DNA of 17,137 nt from Hyphomicrobiaceae bacterium (GTDB lineage Bacteria > Pseudomonadota > Alphaproteobacteria > Rhizobiales > Hyphomicrobiaceae). The stretch lies in the NCBI GenBank assembly GCA_017353825.1, contig JAFMSC010000035.1, positions 1,230 through 18,366 of the forward strand. The letters run 5' to 3'. This document shows, piece by piece, positions 13,261 to 17,137 of this stretch (position 1 is the first letter of the stretch; every line of letters starts with the position of its first letter). A model generated the notes under the pieces. It saw nothing but the letters and a program-made list of their open reading frames with translations, made no database searches and had not been told where the DNA came from. The translations under genes and the position numbers were made by a program.

Positions 13261-14763
13261 ATGGTGTCCGGGTTCAAGCTCTCAGCGAGTCACGAGGCGG
13301 CGCTGGCCAAGGCGGCGGCATGGTCATCGCGCAAGTTGACCGCCGGGATGGTACTGGGGGTCGGATTCGTCTGGCTGACGGCCGGGCGGCTGCCCCCATT
13401 CCTGGCCGCGGTCTCGCCGGCCGCACCCGTCGAGATGGTGCGCGCCGTTCCTGTCCCCTACCTCGATGCGACGCCGCCGGAGCCTGCGCCGCGACGGGCT
13501 CCGTCGGCCGGCCCGAAGCGGAACGCGGCGGCCAAGATCGTGCAGGTTGTGGCGCGCCGCTCGCAGAGCCGCCAGACCGAGCGTGAGAGCGAAAGCGGCG
13601 CGTACGGCAAGGCCGGTGCCGGCGTCAGCGGCGAGAAGGTGCCGGGCGTCTCCGATCGCAAGTCTGCCGCGCCGGCCGATCCCCAGTCTGCTGCGCCGGC
13701 CGAGGCCAAGACTGCCGAACCTGTGGACAACAAATCTGTCGCCAAGCCGGAGCCGCCGGAGCCCGGCGTGTGGTCGGACGCCGAGATCATCTCCGCCCTG
13801 CGCGACTGCCTGCGCCGGCTGGCGCCGCTGGGCGCCGACATCGAGATCGCCGAGCCCGTCAAGCACGAGCAATGCGGCGCGCCGGTACCCGTCGTGCTCA
13901 AGCGCATCGGAGTGGGCGCAATCCGGGTGGAGTTCCAGCCGGCGCCCATGGTCAACTGCGCGATGGTGGCGAGCCTCAACACCTGGGTGGAGAAGACCCT
14001 GCAGCCGGCGGCGCAGGAGCTGCTCGGCAGCCCCATCGTGCGCATCCGCAACGCCTCGGGCTACGCCTGCCGCAACCGGATCGGCACCGCCTTCCACGCC
14101 GACCGCCTCTCGGAGCACGCGCTTGCCAATGCCGTGGACATCGCGGGCTTTGTGACCGCCGACGGCCGTGCCATCGAGGTGCTGGGCCAGTGGGGACCCA
14201 CCGCGCGCGAGCTGCGCGAGGAGCAGGAGCGCTCCTGGGCCGCGGCGCAGGACGCGAAGGCTGCGGTCAAGGAAGCGGAGAAGCAGGCCGCGGAGGCGGT
14301 CAGGGCGGCGGCCACAGCGCAGCGGGGGGCGGAGCGCGCTAGCAAGCGCGATCAGGCCAAGGCCGATGCTCTCCGCCTCAAGGAGGAAGCCGAGCGCAAG
14401 AAGCAGGAGGCGGAGCGCAAGAAGGATGAGGCGGCCGAGAGGGAGGCCGCGTGGCGCAAGAGCCTGACGCGGAGCGCCGAGTTCCAGAGGCTCGGACGCG
14501 GTACGGATGGCGCAGGCGAGCCCGCCCGCACCCGCCGCAGCGATCGGGAGCGCACCGCCGACACCAGGGCCTTCACGGCCGCAGCCGTAGGCAAGGACGC
14601 CGGACCCGTGCTTGTCAGCCCTGAAGCGGCCTTCCTCCGCCGCTTGCACAAGGGGGCGTGCGCCACCTTCGGCACCGTGCTCGGCCCCGACGCCAACGAG
14701 GCGCACCGCAACCACTTCCATTTCGACCTCGCCCCCCGCAAGCACAGCGCATTTTGCGAGTGA
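13261..14763 (+). CDS. Extensin-like domain protein with a long helical insertion
   Basis: A 500-residue envelope protein. Residues 26-51 form one membrane segment (signal anchor), followed by a Pro/Ala/Lys-rich spacer to about 170. An extensin-like C-terminal domain (PF06904, related to M15-type metallopeptidase folds) then begins: CLRRLAPLGADIEIAEPV (183-200), GYACRNRIGTAFHADRLSEH (267-286) and ALANAVDIAGF (287-297). It resumes as FLRRLHKGACATFGTVLGPD (458-477) and AHRNHFHFDLAPR (481-493). His286, Asp293, His485 and His487 are the likely metal site, suggesting periplasmic cell-wall hydrolase activity. Between the halves, residues 313-455 form a Glu/Lys/Arg/Ala-rich helix (EEAERKKQEAERKKDEAAE), longer than the short loop I expect here. 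The ATG at 13261 is used; GTG at 13243 is an alternative. Confidence 0.87.
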   Translation: MVSGFKLSASHEAALAKAAAWSSRKLTAGMVLGVGFVWLTAGRLPPFLAAVSPAAPVEMVRAVPVPYLDATPPEPAPRRAPSAGPKRNAAAKIVQVVARRSQSRQTERESESGAYGKAGAGVSGEKVPGVSDRKSAAPADPQSAAPAEAKTAEPVDNKSVAKPEPPEPGVWSDAEIISALRDCLRRLAPLGADIEIAEPVKHEQCGAPVPVVLKRIGVGAIRVEFQPAPMVNCAMVASLNTWVEKTLQPAAQELLGSPIVRIRNASGYACRNRIGTAFHADRLSEHALANAVDIAGFVTADGRAIEVLGQWGPTARELREEQERSWAAAQDAKAAVKEAEKQAAEAVRAAATAQRGAERASKRDQAKADALRLKEEAERKKQEAERKKDEAAEREAAWRKSLTRSAEFQRLGRGTDGAGEPARTRRSDRERTADTRAFTAAAVGKDAGPVLVSPEAAFLRRLHKGACATFGTVLGPDANEAHRNHFHFDLAPRKHSAFCE

Positions 14764-14908
14764 AGGGGGTCAGACCCTGCAGGCATCCACCCCGTGGCGA
14801 AAACCTTCCCGTTGCCTCCCAGCGCCGGTAGAGCCTCGAAGTGGCTTGCTCCTGCGTGGAAGATCGTTCGACGTGCTGGGGGTCGGACCCCCCGCGGGGT
14901 TTGACCCC
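14764..14908. repeat. REP-like cluster of GGGGTC/GACCCC palindromes
   Basis: Immediately after the extensin-gene stop comes a palindrome AGGGGGTCAGACCCT (14764-14778). About 100 bases on is GGGGGTCGGACCCCC (14878-14892), then GGGGTTTGACCCC (14896-14908). Three variants of one palindrome within 145 bases, bounding a segment without a convincing gene, resemble the dispersed REP-type elements mobilised by RAYT (IS200-like) transposases. No transposase lies in the window. They could also act as mRNA 3' hairpins for the extensin gene. Confidence 0.55.
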
Positions 14909-14913
14909 ATCCG

Positions 14914-14941
14914 ATGGACCGGCGCCAATGGACCGGCGCCA
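14914..14941 (+). repeat. 14-bp perfect tandem duplication
   Basis: ATGGACCGGCGCCA occurs twice in a row (14914-14927 and 14928-14941), followed by a partial third unit TGGCGCCA. It lies just right of the REP-like palindromes, in the same disturbed intergenic segment. Confidence 0.75.
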
Positions 14942-14983
14942 TGGCGCCATGAGGCACGCTACCCCTCGCCGACGCCACCCCCC

Positions 14984-15253
14984 GTGTTCACGGCCATCGG
15001 GGCACAGGGTGCGGCGAAAAAGGAGTTCGCCTGGGGCCCAAGGGACATCCCCGTTGTGCCGAGGCAGCGAGGTTCCAAGGGTGCGCTCGTCATCGAGAGC
15101 ACCTTTGGGTCTCAGGGCGAGGGCCGCAGGCTTGAGGCGCCGTCGCGCGAGCGCAAGCTCCAGGTGCTGGTTTGCCTCGACAAGGCGGGCAACGCGGCCA
15201 TCAAGGGGCTTATCATCGACGGCAAGCTGCAGTACGAGGAGCCGCTGTTCTGA
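14984..15253 (+). CDS. Short hypothetical ORF, possibly 5'-truncated
   Basis: A frame ending in TGA at 15251-15253 looks coding in its second half, where third positions are mostly G or C. It reads RERKLQVLVCLDKAGNAAIK then GLIIDGKLQYEEPLF. The first half carries FAWGPRDIPVVPRQRGSKGA. No ATG occurs in the frame after the extensin stop; GTG 14984 is the best start after a proline-rich run (YPSPTPPP) but lacks a Shine-Dalgarno. The frame stays open back through the REP-like elements. I suspect the C-terminal part of a longer protein whose start was lost when the repeats arrived. The family is not recognised. It precedes the second RidA gene by 73 bases. Confidence 0.45.
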   Translation: MFTAIGAQGAAKKEFAWGPRDIPVVPRQRGSKGALVIESTFGSQGEGRRLEAPSRERKLQVLVCLDKAGNAAIKGLIIDGKLQYEEPLF

Positions 15254-15326
15254 CGAGTCGCGCCGGTGCCGCGCTACACGGCGGGCTGGCATAGCCATCA
15301 TCCGATTATCTCCGAGGACGCCGCCC

Positions 15327-15674
15327 ATGCCCATCAGCCGCCATGAGCCCTCCAAGATCTACTCCAAGGGGGTGGAGGCCAACGGTTTCGTATTCACCGC
15401 CGGCATCGTCGCCGAGGACATCGGCCAAGACGCGAAGGGGCAGACACAGCAGATTCTGAGAGAGATCGACCGCCTCTTGAAGCTCTGCGGTACCGACAAG
15501 GCGAAGGTCGTGTCCGCCACCATCTGGGTCTCCGACATCCGCCTGCGCGAGACCATGAACGAGGCCTGGAACGCCTGGACGGGCGGCCAGCATCTGCCAG
15601 GCCGCGCCTGCATCGAGGCCAAGCTCGCCGACCCGCGCGCGCTCGTCGAGATCGCCGTCGTCGCCGCGAAGTAA
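15327..15674 (+). CDS. RidA family protein with conserved catalytic Arg
   Basis: A compact 115-residue RidA/YjgF protein, cytoplasmic and by family usually trimeric. FVFTAGIVAED (21-31), the helix QQILREIDRLLKLCGTDKAK (41-60), SATIWVSDI (63-71) and PGRACIEAKLADPRALVEIA (91-110) align with the archetype. Arg93 sits in the position of the essential arginine that holds the imino acid carboxylate, and Glu108 matches the conserved acid. Enamine/imine deaminase activity is therefore plausible, unlike the other RidA-family protein in this window. The ATG at 15327 follows GAGGACGCCGCCC (GAGG eight bases before the start). It stands alone between a hypothetical ORF and a 281-base gap in which I see no gene. 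Confidence 0.9.
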   Translation: MPISRHEPSKIYSKGVEANGFVFTAGIVAEDIGQDAKGQTQQILREIDRLLKLCGTDKAKVVSATIWVSDIRLRETMNEAWNAWTGGQHLPGRACIEAKLADPRALVEIAVVAAK

Positions 15675-15955
15675 AGGCTCGGTAAACCGAGGCGGGGCCA
15701 GCGCTGGTAACCAGGCATTTGCCCTAGCGCAGCGCAATAGTGGACTTTGAGGCGAAGCAATTCGCAAGATCGAGCCGCTGTGTCGGAAAAGCTGCTGCCG
15801 CGCGCGAAAACGTGCGTGCGCGACGGTCAGTCGATCGCATGCGTCCCCGAATTAGGGCAGCGTGCGCCGCCAGGCCGCGCGCGAGGCGGCATTGGAAGGA
15901 CGGCGGGGCGCGTGCCCGCCCGTTCGGTGCCAAGGGGTATTGGGGTGTTGGGGCA

Positions 15956-16300
15956 ATGACGAAGCAGGGGGTGAGCAGATGCGCCGCGGTTCTGGGCATC
16001 CTGCTCGGCACAATGGGGTTTGCTCACGCCGACGATGAGACCGGCGTTGCTGTAATCCACACTTGGGTGAAAGTTGGACGCAAGACCTGCATGGCAGACC
16101 ACTACCACAGCGGCAACGGCGACGGCGCGACGCGCCTGCTGGCCACGCGGCATGCCATTCAGTCATGGGCCGATTTCACCGCATGGGAGTACGGAAGCTC
16201 GTGGGGCCACTATTGGCTCGCGATCAGCAAGAAGATGACCTGCGAGCGCACCGGCAGCTGGAGCTGCTTCCTCGAGGCGCGGCCGTGCCGGAGGTATTGA
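15956..16300 (+). CDS. Small secreted cysteine-containing protein, unknown function
   Basis: A 114-residue precursor with a clear Sec signal peptide (MTKQGVSRCAAVLGILLGTM, cleavage after GFAHA at about 25). The mature part of about 89 residues has four cysteines (45, 96, 104, 111), enough for two disulfides. It is rich in aromatic residues: the block HAIQSWADFTAWEYGSSWGH (67-86) and the tail MTCERTGSWSCFLEARPC (95-112). I recall similar short exported alphaproteobacterial proteins with a W-x-x-F-T-x-W-E-Y-G core and an EARPC end, none with known function. The frame is open upstream, but only the ATG at 15956 yields a signal peptide. It is convergent with the PsiF gene, 24 bases away. Confidence 0.75.
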   Translation: MTKQGVSRCAAVLGILLGTMGFAHADDETGVAVIHTWVKVGRKTCMADHYHSGNGDGATRLLATRHAIQSWADFTAWEYGSSWGHYWLAISKKMTCERTGSWSCFLEARPCRRY

Positions 16301-16324
16301 CCGGCACGCATCGGGAGAGTGGGT

Positions 16325-16567
16325 CTATTTGCCGACCTTGTCCCGCACGCACTTGCCGGTGTAGCTCGTCTTGGCGGCTCCCGACAGCTTCTTGCCTTGG
16401 GCCGAGAGATCGCATGCCTTGGCCGCGTCGGACTCGCACTTCTTCATGAAGCTGGCGAGCGCGGCCCCGGCGAGCTTCTTCTCCGAGGCTGCGGCGTTGC
16501 AGCTGGCTTGGCCATGGGCCGTACCCGCGATCCCCACACCGAGGACGAGAACCAATAGATACCGCAT
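16325..16567 (-). CDS. PsiF repeat protein
   Basis: An 80-residue exported protein: signal peptide MRYLLVLVLGVGIAGTAHGQ, then two PsiF-type repeats. Repeat one runs C23 to C44 (CNAAASEKKLAGAALASFMK, then KC) and repeat two C52 to C73 (CDLSAQGKKLSGAAKTSYTG, then KC). Both share the pattern C-x-A-x5-KKL-x-GAA-x3-S[FY]-x3-C with identical 21-residue spacing and a 29-residue period. In E. coli psiF is phosphate-starvation inducible; its biochemical role is unknown. No Pho box was identified here. The gene lies 104 bases downstream of the EipA gene on the same strand. Both products are exported, but cotranscription is uncertain. Confidence 0.85.
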   Translation of the reverse strand: MRYLLVLVLGVGIAGTAHGQASCNAAASEKKLAGAALASFMKKCESDAAKACDLSAQGKKLSGAAKTSYTGKCVRDKVGK

Positions 16568-16671
16568 GGGAGGGGTCTCCGTGTGTGAGCCTTCCTCCCC
16601 CAGTTGCGTACTAAACGCCCGGCCAAGACCATGGTTGCCCGGCCGCGACCGAGAATTGGCGTGGACGGGAT

Positions 16672-17137
16672 TCAGAACGGGTTCCAGGTGGCCCTCGGCG
16701 TAAAGCGCAGGTAGCCGAGGTTGGCGCCGAAGCGCAGGCCGATGCCCGACCGGATAGGGGCCAAGAGGACGCGGCCGTTGGTGACCAAAGTGGCCCCGAC
16801 TCCGCCAACCAGGTAGGCGGAGCCGTTGATGCCGGTGAACGAGGCGTAAAGCTCCTCGGGCGCGCCCATCTTGTAGATCAAGAACAGCGTCTTGGAGCCC
16901 TCCCCGCCCACGTCCACGCCCACCGACGGACCGTGCCAGAAGACCTTCTGGGTGCCGCCCGACCGCAAGTAGAGCGTGCCCTCGCCGTAGCGCACTCCGG
17001 CCAGGAACGCACCGCCGCCTTCGGTGCCGAGGATGTAGCCGGTCGGGCGCCCGCTCTCGCTGAACACGTGCTCGATGACCGAACCAAGGTTGGCCGAGAC
17101 CTGCCCGAAGAAGCCCGCGCTGGCCGCCCGGATCTCT
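16672..17137 (-). CDS. eipA: DUF1134 / EipA family envelope protein (C-terminal part)
   Basis: The last 154 residues of a DUF1134 protein, cut by the window edge. Visible blocks are GFFGQVSANLGSVIEHVFSE near the start, GRPTGYILGTEGGGAFLAGV, RYGEGTLYLR, WHGPSVGVDVGGEGSKTLFL, GSAYLVGGVGATLV and the characteristic ending LLAPIRSGIGLRFGANLGYL then WNPF. EipA (envelope integrity protein A, described in Brucella) is a periplasmic beta-barrel-like protein that supports outer-envelope integrity and is widespread in alphaproteobacteria. The signal peptide lies outside the window. The gene symbol is assigned by family, not by checked orthology. Confidence 0.87.
   Translation of the reverse strand, partial: EIRAASAGFFGQVSANLGSVIEHVFSESGRPTGYILGTEGGGAFLAGVRYGEGTLYLRSGGTQKVFWHGPSVGVDVGGEGSKTLFLIYKMGAPEELYASFTGINGSAYLVGGVGATLVTNGRVLLAPIRSGIGLRFGANLGYLRFTPRATWNPF

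Noticed and set aside
13324..14745. 473-codon minus-strand open frame opposite the extensin-like gene
   Set aside because: Composition artefact (Leu/Arg/Gly-rich) of the opposite strand; the plus strand carries the domain.
15675..15955. 281-base gap with open frames leading into the secreted protein
   Set aside because: The frames are Arg/Ala-rich without family similarity or a plausible start. Only the ATG at 15956 gives a signal peptide, so I treat the gap as non-coding.

Overview
The window is GC-rich, and third codon positions in the genes are overwhelmingly G or C. Its gene content points to an alphaproteobacterium, probably Hyphomicrobiales or Rhodospirillales-like. The markers are a DUF1134/EipA envelope protein, an extensin-like C-terminal domain protein, a DUF6614 protein and a leucine-degradation set. 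I cannot name a species. No rRNA, tRNA, intact insertion sequence, prophage or CRISPR array is visible.

Left half (about 270-10,010), almost all on the minus strand. Read in the direction of transcription it holds: isovaleryl-CoA dehydrogenase (10008-8836), a thiolase (8157-6961), a 39-codon mini-ORF overlapping both neighbours (6964-6845), an RlaP/YcgL-type nucleotidyltransferase (6848-6048), a YdcF/ElyC membrane protein (6031-5234), a rhodanese (4564-4130), the carboxyltransferase subunit of methylcrotonoyl-CoA carboxylase (4111-2504), a DUF6614 protein (2472-2122), a RidA-family protein (1641-1216) and an HpcH/HpaI aldolase (1063-272). A small plus-strand lipoprotein (4693-5127) splits this run. 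Isovaleryl-CoA dehydrogenase, the carboxylase beta subunit and the thiolase are the first, second and last steps of leucine-to-acetyl-CoA catabolism. The biotin-carrying alpha subunit, methylglutaconyl-CoA hydratase and HMG-CoA lyase are not in the window.

Two decayed genes lie in gaps of this region. One is a HigB-type toxin split by a single-base insertion (1757-2039) with no antitoxin after it. The other is an antibiotic-biosynthesis-monooxygenase (ABM) domain gene with an early TGA and two frameshifts (8574 to about 8850).

Right half (about 10,200-16,300), plus strand: an Imm1-like small protein (weak), an isoprenylcysteine/phospholipid-type methyltransferase, a DUF4287-DUF5655 protein, a membrane-anchored alpha-helical protein of unknown function, an extensin-like protein whose domain is interrupted by a long charged helix, a REP-like palindrome cluster, a short hypothetical ORF, a second RidA protein that keeps the catalytic arginine, and a secreted cysteine-rich protein. 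The right edge turns back to the minus strand with a PsiF-repeat protein and the C-terminal part of EipA. Much of this half encodes envelope or secreted proteins.

I found no obviously new multi-gene system. The most interesting items are the mini-ORF coupled at both ends, the helical insertion in the extensin-like domain, the conserved-looking anchored helical protein, and the two hidden pseudogenes.
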